DNA of 7,206 bases, from contig QKDJ01000272.1 of the NCBI GenBank assembly GCA_003252145.1, positions 1-7,206 on the forward strand. The letters are read 5' to 3'. Position 1 is the stretch's first letter, and every line of letters begins with the position of its first letter. Positions 1 to 6,279 of this stretch are shown here, piece by piece. The notes beneath the pieces are model-generated. The model worked only from the letters and a program-made list of their open reading frames with translations. It searched no databases and was not told the DNA's origin. Position numbers and translations under genes: made by a program. This DNA is from Azovibrio restrictus. Lineage in GTDB: Bacteria; Pseudomonadota; Gammaproteobacteria; Burkholderiales; Rhodocyclaceae.

Positions 1-574
1 GCAGGCCCGACAATTTTTCCAATGTCCGGCTACATCGGGGTGAGGCCCGCAGGCGGCTGGCCAGATGGTGGGCCAGCAGCACCAGGGTGAGGTAGTAGAG
101 CAGGGTCAGCAAGGCCACGCTGGCTGCCATGACCAGCAAGGTGCTCATGCCCTGGTGTCGGGCCGGGTCCAGAAACAGGGGAAAGAAGGCCATGTAGAAC
201 ACGATGGCCTTGGGATTGAGCAAGGTGATGATCAGGGCCTGACGGAAATAATGGTGGGGCTGCATCTGCAGGATGGGCCCACTACCGGGCTTGGCCAGCA
301 GCAGGCGCAGGCCCAGCCAGGCCAGATACGCGGCACCCAGCCAGCGCACCCCATGAAAGGCTGCCGGATAGGCATTGAGCAGAGCGGCCACCCCCGCCAT
401 GGCCAGGGCAATCAGGATCTGGTCCCCCAGCAAAAGTCCGCAAGTGGCCCCCATGCCGCCTCGTATGCCGCCCTTGCCCGTGGCCGTCAGCAGGGCCAGG
501 TTGCCGGGGCCGGGCAGGAACAGGAAAAGCAGGATGGCAGCCAGGAAGGCGCCGTAATCGGTGATGCCGAACAT
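1..574 (-). CDS. LysE/RhtB-family amino-acid exporter (3' end cut off by window edge)
   Basis: Inner-membrane transporter of the LysE/RhtB family, whose members export amino acids such as lysine, threonine or homoserine; the substrate here cannot be told. I translated the minus strand from an ATG at 574-572 and the frame stays open for 191 codons to the window edge. The family is usually about 205-210 residues, so perhaps 15-20 residues are missing. The protein starts MFGITDYGAFLAAILLFLFL and runs straight into the family's LPGPG signature (residues 20-24). A second signature, LNPKAIVFYMAFFP, sits near residues 121-134. Several long hydrophobic stretches fit the expected six membrane spans. 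A ribosome binding site GGAGAG lies at 589-584, nine bases before the ATG, inside the end of the upstream lipoyl-domain gene. Only two bases separate that gene's TGA from this ATG, so the two are very probably cotranscribed and translationally coupled. Family is secure; substrate unknown. Confidence 0.9.
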   Translation of the reverse strand, partial: MFGITDYGAFLAAILLFLFLPGPGNLALLTATGKGGIRGGMGATCGLLLGDQILIALAMAGVAALLNAYPAAFHGVRWLGAAYLAWLGLRLLLAKPGSGPILQMQPHHYFRQALIITLLNPKAIVFYMAFFPLFLDPARHQGMSTLLVMAASVALLTLLYYLTLVLLAHHLASRLRASPRCSRTLEKLSGL

Positions 575-576
575 GA

Positions 577-843
577 TCAGGGGCTCTCCAGTGTTATCAG
601 CAGGGCCCCTTCATCGATGTAATCCCCCTCCGTGACGTGCACGCTTTGGATCACGCCATCCCAGGGGCAGGGGATGTCCAGGGCCACCTTGCCGGTTTCC
701 ATGGTGAGAATGTTGTCGTCCCGGGAAATGCGGTCCCCGGGCTGGACGAACAATTCCAGGATGAAGATTTCTCCCTGGGCGCAACTGCCGCAACTTTCCC
801 AACACTCGGGAAATTTGGGCATGCGGACTTCGCGAATCGTCAT
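577..843 (-). CDS. Free-standing lipoyl-domain protein with a C-x3-C-x2-C cluster
   Basis: An 88-residue protein that is essentially one lipoyl/biotinyl domain. It begins MTIREVRMPKFPE, like the MPKLGE start of E2 lipoyl domains. The attachment hairpin reads TMETGKVALDIP, with the modifiable lysine at residue 52; ETGKV resembles the lipoyl motif ETDKA/V rather than the biotin motif EAMKM. The second half (DGVIQSVHVTEGDYIDEG, 62-79) is the usual second barrel half. Odd feature: between the first strand and the GEI turn there are about five or six extra residues carrying cysteines C14, C18 and C21 (spacing C-x3-C-x2-C), plus C59 in the loop after the lipoyl lysine. It is not GcvH-like and no E2 catalytic or subunit-binding domain follows. 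I chose the ATG at 843: the longer frame from a GTG at 936 would read through the gcvP end and the terminator. No clear ribosome binding site precedes 843; an ATG at 822 is the alternative. It could be a carrier for a lipoate-dependent enzyme encoded elsewhere. Confidence 0.82.
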   Translation of the reverse strand: MTIREVRMPKFPECWESCGSCAQGEIFILELFVQPGDRISRDDNILTMETGKVALDIPCPWDGVIQSVHVTEGDYIDEGALLITLESP

Positions 844-856
844 GGGCGAACAAAAG

Positions 857-888
857 AAAACGGGAGAGGTTTCATTCTCTCCCGTTTT
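857..888 (-). terminator. Intrinsic terminator after gcvP
   Basis: A perfect 12-bp inverted repeat (857-868 with 877-888) has an 8-base loop. Read on the minus strand, the RNA is A-rich on the 5' arm, has a GGGAGAG/CTCTCCC core, and ends in TTTT followed by CTTTTG. It starts 14 bases after the gcvP stop codon and ends the glycine cleavage operon. Because the A and T tracts are symmetric it could also stop transcription arriving on the plus strand. The next minus-strand gene begins only 13 bases later, so it may also limit read-through into the lipoyl-domain and exporter genes. Confidence 0.88.
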
Positions 889-902
889 GGGGCCATAGGG
901 GA

Positions 903-3794
903 TTACTGGTAGTCGCTCATGGGGGGGCAGGAGCACACCAGGTTACGGTCGCCAAAGACGTCATCAATGCGGTTCACGCTGGGCCAGAACTTGTTCTCGG
1001 CCACCCAGGGCAGGGGGAAGCAGGCTTCTTCCCGGCTATAGGGGCGAGTCCACTCGGCATCCACCACGTCCTTCTGGGTGTGGGGGGCATGCTTGAGCGG
1101 ATTGTTGTCTGCCGGCCATTCGCCCGCTTCGATCTTGCGGATTTCGTTGCGGATGCTGATCAGGGCGTCGATGAAGCGGTCCAGTTCGGCCTTGGATTCG
1201 GATTCCGTGGGTTCCACCATGATGGTGCCGGCCACGGGGAAGCTCACCGTAGGCGCGTGGAAGCCGTAGTCCATCAGGCGCTTGGCGATGTCGATTTCGG
1301 CGATGCCGGTGGCAGCCTTGACCGGGCGGATGTCCAGAATGCACTCGTGGGCCACACGACCCTGACTACCCACGTACAGCACCGGGTAGTGATCCTTGAG
1401 GCGGTTGGCCACGTAGTTGGCATTGAGGATGGCGGTCTGGGTGGCCTGCTTCAAACCCTTACCCCCCAGCATGGCGATATACATCCAGGAAATGGGCAGG
1501 ATGGAAGCGGAGCCGAAGGGGGCTGCGGAAACCGCACCCTGGCCTTCATTCACCCGGCTGGCGGGCCCGGTGGGTTGCACCACGTGGTCGGCCATGAAGG
1601 GCGCCAGGTGAGCCTTCAAACCAATGGGGCCCATGCCCGGTCCGCCACCCCCGTGGGGAATGGCGAAGGTCTTGTGCAGGTTCATGTGGGACACGTCGGC
1701 ACCAATGAAACCAGGGGAAGTGAGGCCCACCTGGGCATTCAGGTTGGCCCCGTCCATGTACACCTGGCCACCATGGGCGTGCACGATGGCGCAGATTTCC
1801 CGCACGGCTTCCTCGAACACCCCGTGGGTGGAGGGATAGGTGAGCATCAGGCAGCCCAGATTGGCGCTGTGCTGTTCAGCCTTGGCCTTCAGGTCGGTCA
1901 CGTCCACGTTGCCGTTTTCGTCGCAATCCACCACCACCACCTGCATGCCAGTCATCTGGGCGGTAGCCGGGTTGGTGCCGTGGGCAGACTTGGGAATCAG
2001 GCAGATGTTGCGGTGGGCTTCGCCTCGGCTGGCGTGGTAGCGGCGAATGGCCACCAGACCCGCGTATTCCCCCTGGGCGCCGGAGTTGGGCTGCATGCAT
2101 ACGGCGTCGAAACCGGTGATGGTCTGCAGCCAGCCGGAGAGTTGTCCGATCATTTCCAGGCAGCCCTGGGCCTGTTCAGCAGGGGCGAAGGGATGCAGGT
2201 CGCCGAACTCGGGCCAGGTGACGGGAATCATCTCGCTGGTGGCGTTCAACTTCATGGTGCAGGAACCCAGGGAGATCATGGAATGATCCATGGCCAGGTC
2301 CCGGTTCTGCAGCTTTTTCAGGTAGCGCAGCATCTCGTGTTCAGTGTGATGGGTGTTGAACACGGGATGGCTGAGGATGGCGTCCTGGCGCAGCAGGCTG
2401 GCGGGCAGGGCAGGGTCGGCTGCGGCCACCTGGGCATCCAGGCTATCCATGTCCAGTTTGATGCCGGTGATGACCTGGAACAGGGCGGCCACATCCTCGC
2501 GGGTGGTCTTTTCATCCAGGGCGATGCCCACCTGACCGCCTTCCATCAGGCGCAGGTTGTAGCCGGCCTGTTCAGCGGCGTGAAACACGGAGCGGGCCTT
2601 GGCACCCAGATCCAGACGCAGGGTGTCGAAATAGCAGGAATTCAGCTGGCTGATTCCGGCCCGCTTCAGGCCTTCGGCCAGGATGGCCGTGAGGCGGTGG
2701 ATGCGCCCGGCGATGGTCTTGAGACCCACCGGGCCGTGGTAGACCGCATACATGCCGGCCATGTTGGCCAGCAGCACCTGGGAGGTGCAGATGTTGGAAT
2801 TGGCCTTTTCCCGGCGGATGTGTTGTTCCCGGGTCTGCAGGGTCATGCGCAGAGCCCGGTTGCCCCGGGCGTCCTTGGAAACGCCGATGATGCGGCCGGG
2901 CATGGAACGCACGTGGGCTTCCCGGGTGGCGAAGAAGGCCGCGTGGGGACCGCCAAAGCCCATGGGAATGCCAAAGCGCTGGCTGGAGCCCAGGGCCATG
3001 TCGGCACCCATGGCACCGGGGGACTTCAGCAGCACTAGGGCCATCAGATCGGTGGCCACAGCCACCACGGTACCGGCAGCCTTCAGGGCGGTGATGGTGT
3101 CGGTCAGGTCCTGCACTTGGCCCCGTTCGCCCGGGTACTGGAGCAGGGCGCCGAAACATTCCTGCTGGGTGGCCTCGGCAGCATTGCCCAGCACCAGTTC
3201 ATAGCCGAAGTATTCGGCCCGGGTCTTCACCACGTCGATGGTCTGGGGGAAGCAGGCCGTATCCACGAAGAAACGGTTGGACTTGGACTTGCTCACCCGG
3301 CGGGCCATGGTCATGGCTTCAGCGGCGGCGGTGGCTTCGTCCAGCAGGGAGGCATTGGCCAGTTCCAGGCCGGTCAGGTCGATGACCATTTGCTGGAAAT
3401 TGAGCAGGGCCTCCAGGCGACCCTGGGCAATTTCAGCCTGGTAGGGGGTGTAGGCGGTGTACCAGCCCGGGTTTTCCATGACATTGCGCAGGATCACCTT
3501 GGGGGTCAGGGTTTCGTAGTAGCCCAGACCGATCAGGTTCTTCTTCAGCTGGTTTTTCTTGGCCACGGCCTGGAGGTCGGCCAGGGCCTTGTGTTCCCGT
3601 CGGGGCTCCGGCAGGGGCAAATCGGCGGGCAGGCGGATGGCGGCGGGGACGGTCTGGGCGATCAGTTCATCCAGGCTGCCAGCGCCGATGGCGGCCAGCA
3701 TGGCAGCCTGTTCGGTGGGGCAGGGGCCCAGGTGGCGGGCGATGAACTCGTCCTGTTGTTCCAGGTCGGTAAGGGTAAGGGCAGATGAAGTCAT
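903..3794 (-). CDS. gcvP: Glycine dehydrogenase (decarboxylating), P-protein of the glycine cleavage system
   Basis: PLP-dependent P-protein, which decarboxylates glycine and hands the aminomethyl group to the lipoyl arm of GcvH; cytoplasmic. At 963 residues it is the full-length, single-chain form (not split into two subunits). The N-terminal half carries the RHLGP motif (20-24) and a [18 protein letters not shown] stretch (91-104). The C-terminal half has the PLP site SHMNLHKTF with the lysine at 708, followed by the glycine-rich loop [13 protein letters not shown]. Other family landmarks are [15 protein letters not shown] (508-522) and [10 protein letters not shown] (601-610). I chose the ATG at 3794; a GTG at 3848 would add 18 residues that do not look like family sequence. 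It follows gcvH after 88 bases that contain a GC-rich hairpin. No strong Shine-Dalgarno is visible, only a weak GGAT close to the ATG. Third gene of the operon; a terminator follows directly. Confidence 0.98.
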   Translation of the reverse strand: MTSSALTLTDLEQQDEFIARHLGPCPTEQAAMLAAIGAGSLDELIAQTVPAAIRLPADLPLPEPRREHKALADLQAVAKKNQLKKNLIGLGYYETLTPKVILRNVMENPGWYTAYTPYQAEIAQGRLEALLNFQQMVIDLTGLELANASLLDEATAAAEAMTMARRVSKSKSNRFFVDTACFPQTIDVVKTRAEYFGYELVLGNAAEATQQECFGALLQYPGERGQVQDLTDTITALKAAGTVVAVATDLMALVLLKSPGAMGADMALGSSQRFGIPMGFGGPHAAFFATREAHVRSMPGRIIGVSKDARGNRALRMTLQTREQHIRREKANSNICTSQVLLANMAGMYAVYHGPVGLKTIAGRIHRLTAILAEGLKRAGISQLNSCYFDTLRLDLGAKARSVFHAAEQAGYNLRLMEGGQVGIALDEKTTREDVAALFQVITGIKLDMDSLDAQVAAADPALPASLLRQDAILSHPVFNTHHTEHEMLRYLKKLQNRDLAMDHSMISLGSCTMKLNATSEMIPVTWPEFGDLHPFAPAEQAQGCLEMIGQLSGWLQTITGFDAVCMQPNSGAQGEYAGLVAIRRYHASRGEAHRNICLIPKSAHGTNPATAQMTGMQVVVVDCDENGNVDVTDLKAKAEQHSANLGCLMLTYPSTHGVFEEAVREICAIVHAHGGQVYMDGANLNAQVGLTSPGFIGADVSHMNLHKTFAIPHGGGGPGMGPIGLKAHLAPFMADHVVQPTGPASRVNEGQGAVSAAPFGSASILPISWMYIAMLGGKGLKQATQTAILNANYVANRLKDHYPVLYVGSQGRVAHECILDIRPVKAATGIAEIDIAKRLMDYGFHAPTVSFPVAGTIMVEPTESESKAELDRFIDALISIRNEIRKIEAGEWPADNNPLKHAPHTQKDVVDAEWTRPYSREEACFPLPWVAENKFWPSVNRIDDVFGDRNLVCSCPPMSDYQ

Positions 3795-3827
3795 GGGAAT
3801 CCGGGCGCGCAAAAAGGTCGCGGAAAT

Positions 3828-3851
3828 CCCGGGCCGGCAGGCCGGCACGGG
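3828..3851 (-). repeat. GC-rich hairpin in the gcvH-gcvP gap
   Basis: Within the 88 bases between gcvH and gcvP, CCCG (3828-3831) pairs with CGGG (3848-3851). Inside this, GCCGG (3833-3837) pairs with CCGGC (3842-3846) around a four-base loop, with a single G-A mismatch between the two stems. No T-run directly follows on the minus strand, so it does not look like a terminator. It could stabilise a processed mRNA end or adjust the amount of GcvP relative to GcvH, which is inference. Confidence 0.5.
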
Positions 3852-3882
3852 AAGTACAGTCAGAAAATGGTGCGGGTAAGGA

Positions 3883-4266
3883 TCAGGCGGCGTCTACTGC
3901 AGCCTTGTAGCCGGCGGCATCCAGCAGGCCGGCCAGATCGCCAGCATTGGCGGGGGCCAGCTTGAACAGCCAGGCAGCGTAGGCATCCTGGTTCACGCTT
4001 TCGGGCGCATCCACCACGGCCTCATTGATGGCGGTGACGCTGCCAGCCACGGGGGCATACACATCGGCGGCGGCCTTCACGGATTCCACCACACAGCTTT
4101 CCTGACCGGCAGACAGTTCCTTGCCCACTTCGGGCAGTTCCACGAAAACCAGATCACCCAGCAAGTCCTGGGCGTGGTCGGTGATGCCCACGGTGATGGA
4201 GCCATCGGCTTCAACGCGGACCCATTCGTGGGAGGGGGTGTACTTGAGTTCGGTGGGGATGTTCAT
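3883..4266 (-). CDS. gcvH: Glycine cleavage system H-protein (lipoyl carrier)
   Basis: Lipoylated shuttle of the glycine cleavage system. Its lipoyl-lysine arm takes the aminomethyl group from GcvP, presents it to GcvT and is reoxidised by dihydrolipoamide dehydrogenase (not in this window). The 127-residue length is typical. The start [19 protein letters not shown] is the standard GcvH N-terminus. [19 protein letters not shown] (27-45) and the lipoylation motif [14 protein letters not shown], with the acceptor lysine at 64, are clear, as is the C-terminal AAWLFKL stretch. The ATG at 4266 has a GGAG (4277-4274) seven bases upstream. It is the second gene of the operon, 45 bases after gcvT and 88 before gcvP. 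No missing or altered key residue. Confidence 0.98.
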   Translation of the reverse strand: MNIPTELKYTPSHEWVRVEADGSITVGITDHAQDLLGDLVFVELPEVGKELSAGQESCVVESVKAAADVYAPVAGSVTAINEAVVDAPESVNQDAYAAWLFKLAPANAGDLAGLLDAAGYKAAVDAA

Positions 4267-4273
4267 GGAAAAA

Positions 4274-4277
4274 CTCC
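4274..4277 (-). promoter_or_regulatory. Ribosome binding site of gcvH
   Basis: GGAG on the minus strand, seven bases before the ATG at 4266, with an A/T-rich spacer. It supports the chosen gcvH start and is the clearest site among the second and third genes of the operon. Confidence 0.7.
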
Positions 4278-4311
4278 GTTCAAAAATGAATTGGTGTAAA
4301 TCAGTGCTAAA

Positions 4312-5403
4312 TCAGATCAGGGCCTTGCCGTGGCGGGCAAAGGAGGGCTTGGTGACTTGGGCATTCAGGAGCTTGCCGCGGATATCCACCTGCACGGTGT
4401 CACCCAGGGCGACGCCCAGGGGCAACCGGGCCAGGGCCACGGAAACTTCCAGTGTAGGCGAGAAAGTACCACTGGTAATTTCCCCTTCGCCCTGGGCGGT
4501 GATGACCTTCTGGTGGGCGCGCAGGACACCCTTGTCCAACAGTTTCAAGCCCAGGAACTGCCACTTCTGACCGTTGGCCACCAGAGCCGCTTTGCCCACG
4601 AAATCCCGTTCGGACTTCAGGTCCACGGTCCAGGCCAGGCCTGCATCCAGGGGAGAGACGGTTTCGTCCATGTCCTGGCCGTAGAGATTCATGCCGGCTT
4701 CCAGGCGCAGGGTGTCCCGAGCGCCCAGGCCGCAGGGCTTCACGCCTACTTCCAGCAGGGCATTCCAGAGGGCTTCGGCCTTGCCGGCGGGAACGGTGAT
4801 TTCGAAACCGTCTTCGCCGGTATAGCCGGTGGTGGCGATGAACAGCTGGCCCACCTGAACACCGAAGAAGGGGCCCAGGTTTTCAGTGGCGGACTTGGCT
4901 TCCGGCAGCACTTCCCAGACCTTGGCCTTGGCGTTGGGACCCTGGACGGCAATCATGCCCACGGCCTTGGGGCCCATGCGCAGGGGGGTCAGGGTCACGT
5001 CCAGCTTCCATTCGCCCAGACGGGCGGCCATCCAGTCCAGATCCTTGTCGGCGGTGCCGGCGTTGATGACGATGCGGTAGTGGGTATCGGTCAGGTAATA
5101 GACGATCAGGTCGTCCACCACGCCACCGGCTTCGTTCAGCATGGCGCTGTAGAGGGCCTTGCCGGGGGTCTTGAGTTTGTCCACGTTGTTGGCGATGAGG
5201 CGCAGCAGGAAGGCCTTTACATCGGGGCCAGCCGCATCCACGGCACACATGTGGGAAACATCGAACATGCCGCAGTCGCGGCGAACGGCGTGGTGTTCCT
5301 CAATCTGGGAGCCGTAATTGACAGGCATGTCCCAGCCGCCGAAATCCACCATGCGGGCGCCGAGGGCCCTGTGGGCGGCATTGAGTACCGTGGTCTTGAG
5401 CAT
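4312..5403 (-). CDS. gcvT: Glycine cleavage system T-protein (aminomethyltransferase)
   Basis: Tetrahydrofolate-dependent aminomethyltransferase: releases ammonia from the aminomethyl-lipoyl arm of GcvH and forms 5,10-methylene-tetrahydrofolate. The 363-residue length is close to family size. Motifs: [13 protein letters not shown] (18-30), MFDVSHM (46-52), [14 protein letters not shown] (90-103) with the conserved Asp pair 97-98 near the folate, [11 protein letters not shown] in the middle, and [21 protein letters not shown] leading to the C-terminal domain. I chose the ATG at 5403, preceded by AAGGGG (5415-5410) six bases away. A start at 5469 would add 22 residues encoded by riboswitch expression-platform sequence and is not credible. 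First gene of the operon, directly controlled by the glycine riboswitch; gcvH follows 45 bases later. Confidence 0.98.
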   Translation of the reverse strand: MLKTTVLNAAHRALGARMVDFGGWDMPVNYGSQIEEHHAVRRDCGMFDVSHMCAVDAAGPDVKAFLLRLIANNVDKLKTPGKALYSAMLNEAGGVVDDLIVYYLTDTHYRIVINAGTADKDLDWMAARLGEWKLDVTLTPLRMGPKAVGMIAVQGPNAKAKVWEVLPEAKSATENLGPFFGVQVGQLFIATTGYTGEDGFEITVPAGKAEALWNALLEVGVKPCGLGARDTLRLEAGMNLYGQDMDETVSPLDAGLAWTVDLKSERDFVGKAALVANGQKWQFLGLKLLDKGVLRAHQKVITAQGEGEITSGTFSPTLEVSVALARLPLGVALGDTVQVDIRGKLLNAQVTKPSFARHGKALI

Positions 5404-5490
5404 AATCAACCCCTTGCAAGCATCTTTCGATGCGGTTTCGAGAATAAGGGTGAATCGGATGACCTGCATCGCAAGCCATGCGATTCACCC
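5404..5490 (-). promoter_or_regulatory. Riboswitch expression platform and gcvT ribosome binding site
   Basis: Untranslated stretch between the second glycine aptamer and the gcvT ATG. Hairpin A is a perfect 10-bp stem, GGGTGAATCG (5490-5481) with CGATTCACCC (5457-5448), with a 23-base loop, followed by TTATTCTC. Hairpin B is GCATC-GAAA-GATGC (5433-5420), five base pairs capped by a GNRA-type tetraloop, just before the ribosome binding site AAGGGG (5415-5410). Loop A contains CGATGC (5471-5466), which can pair with the 5' arm of hairpin B (5433-5428), and CTTGC (5475-5471), which can pair with GCAAG (5417-5413) overlapping the ribosome binding site. The sequence alone does not show whether control acts on termination or translation. 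Confidence 0.6.
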
Positions 5491-5702
5491 CTCTGTCCTC
5501 GATACCTGAGAGATTGCGGTACTACGCAGTTTTTAGGCTGCACCGTTTGCCCCATCGGTGGGCACCGCGATTGGTTACGGGTGCCAGCTCTCCAGAGTTG
5601 CGGCGGATGTTGCCATCCGGCCGGTGCCATGGTCCTTTTGCCTGAGCGTTTGCGGGTGCGTTGCGCCTTCGGCGGCTAGTCTAAAACCAGCCCTCTCCCA
5701 TG
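5491..5702 (-). ncRNA. Tandem glycine riboswitch (two aptamers)
   Basis: Cis-acting RNA that binds glycine and controls the gcv operon downstream. Aptamer 1 runs from GGGAGAGGG (5699-5691) through the core GCCGAAGGCGCAA (5673-5661) and CAGGCAAAAGGAC (5645-5633). It has a hairpin CGGATG-GCAA-CATCCG (5619-5604) and ends at CTCTGGAGAG (5597-5588). Aptamer 2 follows with no separating gap: a GGCACC/GGTGCC hairpin (5585-5580 with 5566-5561), the core CACCGATGGGGCAAACGGTG (5560-5541), then CTCTCAGG and GAGGACAGAG, with CAGAG (5495-5491) pairing back to CTCTG of the aptamer linker. This order and these core motifs match the tandem glycine riboswitch known from Vibrio and Bacillus gcv leaders. Boundaries are approximate to a few bases. 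Confidence 0.95.
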
Positions 5703-5713
5703 GAACGGAGCGC

Positions 5714-5742
5714 ACTATAAAGGGGGCCTGTGCGGCTGGCAA
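5714..5742 (-). promoter_or_regulatory. Sigma-70-type promoter of the gcv riboswitch/operon
   Basis: On the minus strand a -35 box TTGCCA (5742-5737) and a -10 box TATAGT (5719-5714) are separated by exactly 17 bases. The expected transcription start, near 5707, falls just before the first riboswitch stem, giving a leader of about 300 bases before gcvT. Position and spacing fit the riboswitch very well. Confidence 0.8.
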
Positions 5743-5744
5743 CT

Positions 5745-5818
5745 GTCTGACCCGAAGAGGGCGCCAATACAGGGGGCGGGGGCAGACTTTTTCGCTGGAA
5801 GGTGATTGGCTTTTCGGG
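5745..5818. repeat. Dyad-rich block between two divergent promoters
   Basis: CCCGAA (5751-5756) pairs with TTCGGG (5813-5818), and nested inside it GCCAAT (5763-5768) pairs with ATTGGC (5805-5810). A competing stem joins GTCTGaCCC (5745-5753) to GGGgCAGAC (5779-5787), followed by TTTTT on the plus strand. The block lies upstream of both the gcv promoter and the plus-strand promoter, so neither should transcribe it. It may be a regulator binding region or a remnant. I assign no function. Confidence 0.35.
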
Positions 5819-5836
5819 CTATGCGGTTTGTTCTAT

Positions 5837-5864
5837 TTGAATGTCATTGTAGTGACCGTACAAT
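5837..5864 (+). promoter_or_regulatory. Sigma-70-type promoter of the small basic-protein gene
   Basis: TTGAAT (5837-5842) and TACAAT (5859-5864) are 16 bases apart. The expected start near 5871 leaves a leader of about 30 bases before the ATG at 5902. It is divergent from the gcv promoter, with about 95 bases between the two -35 boxes. Confidence 0.65.
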
Positions 5865-5901
5865 TTCAGCCCGTCGAATATCCTGAAAAGGTTGGGTCAT
5901 C

Positions 5902-6186
5902 ATGTTGAGCATCATTGTCCCCGCAGTAAGTCTGGTTGCCCTGGGGCTGGCCTATCGACGTCATCGCAAGGGTCTGGTGGTAAAACCCGATCTGACCTTG
6001 ATGGCCACAGTGAAACGGCGGCGCAGCCTGCATCGCAAATTGAGTCGTCGTCTGGATGGGGAAATGCAGGTCCAGGCCCTGGTCCGTAACGAAGCCAAAC
6101 GCCTGGGGGTCAGTCCCTCCAGTATCGAAGCCATGGAGGCTGCCCTGATGCGCCTCAAAGGTGGCGAGCCCTCCGTGTTGGGTTAA
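5902..6186 (+). CDS. Small basic protein with one N-terminal hydrophobic segment, function unknown
   Basis: A 94-residue protein that I do not recognise. Residues 2-18 (LSIIVPAVSLVALGLAY) are a short hydrophobic segment, at once followed by RRHRKG. This suggests a membrane anchor with the rest in the cytoplasm, by the positive-inside rule. The middle is extremely basic (VKRRRSLHRKLSRRL, 37-51). The C-terminal part, about 52-86, looks helical and more balanced, ending in GGEPSVLG. The charge could suit binding to nucleic acid or to phospholipid head groups, but that is inference. The ATG at 5902 is preceded by AAAAGG (5886-5891) at ten bases, and a good promoter lies at 5837-5864, which supports a real gene. 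The gene downstream starts 93 bases later and may have its own promoter. No cysteines, so no metal or disulfide role is suggested. Coding status likely, function unknown. Confidence 0.7.
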   Translation: MLSIIVPAVSLVALGLAYRRHRKGLVVKPDLTLMATVKRRRSLHRKLSRRLDGEMQVQALVRNEAKRLGVSPSSIEAMEAALMRLKGGEPSVLG

Positions 6187-6242
6187 GGGAGGCTGCGCAG
6201 GGGGTAGCCGGGACCTTGCTCCGGGAAGCCATACCCGGAATG

Positions 6243-6251
6243 TGCTAGCAT
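6243..6251 (+). promoter_or_regulatory. Possible extended -10 promoter of the PHP gene
   Basis: TGC-TAGCAT matches the extended -10 pattern TGn-TAnnnT. At 17 bases upstream there is only GGGAAG, a poor -35. A perfect 6-bp dyad TCCGGG/CCCGGA (6220-6225 with 6234-6239) overlaps the -35 region. A start near 6258 would leave a leader of about 20 bases before the TTG start codon. Tentative. Confidence 0.35.
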
Positions 6252-6279
6252 CCGCGCTTTTCCGCCTTCGGCTTTCTCC

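Noticed and set aside
65..622. 185-codon plus-strand open frame at the left edge
   Set aside because: It lies opposite the LysE-type exporter; very rich in Gln, Gly and His, as expected from the complement of a hydrophobic membrane-protein gene. The exporter frame carries real signatures (LPGPG, LNPKA).
844..936. Longer N-terminus for the lipoyl-domain protein from a GTG at 936
   Set aside because: The extra 31 residues would be encoded by the gcvP 3' end and the terminator stem, and the lipoyl domain is complete without them.
1080..3038. 652-codon open frame on the plus strand opposite gcvP
   Set aside because: It is an antisense shadow of a GC-rich gene: composition dominated by Gly, His, Val and Gln with no recognisable motif, no promoter or ribosome binding site, and it lies fully inside the certain gcvP gene.
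5404..5469. Extended gcvT start at 5469
   Set aside because: The added residues do not resemble T-protein sequence and the region is riboswitch expression platform; the ATG at 5403 has a well-placed AAGGGG.
4330..5679. 449-codon open frame on the plus strand opposite gcvT and the riboswitch
   Set aside because: Same shadow effect. It crosses the riboswitch aptamers and gcvT, which are both strongly supported on the minus strand, and its translation has no family-like pattern.
6187..6239. Possible terminator after the small basic-protein gene (GGCT/AGCC and TCCGGG/CCCGGA dyads)
   Set aside because: Both stems are short and neither is followed by a T tract, so they do not qualify as intrinsic terminators.
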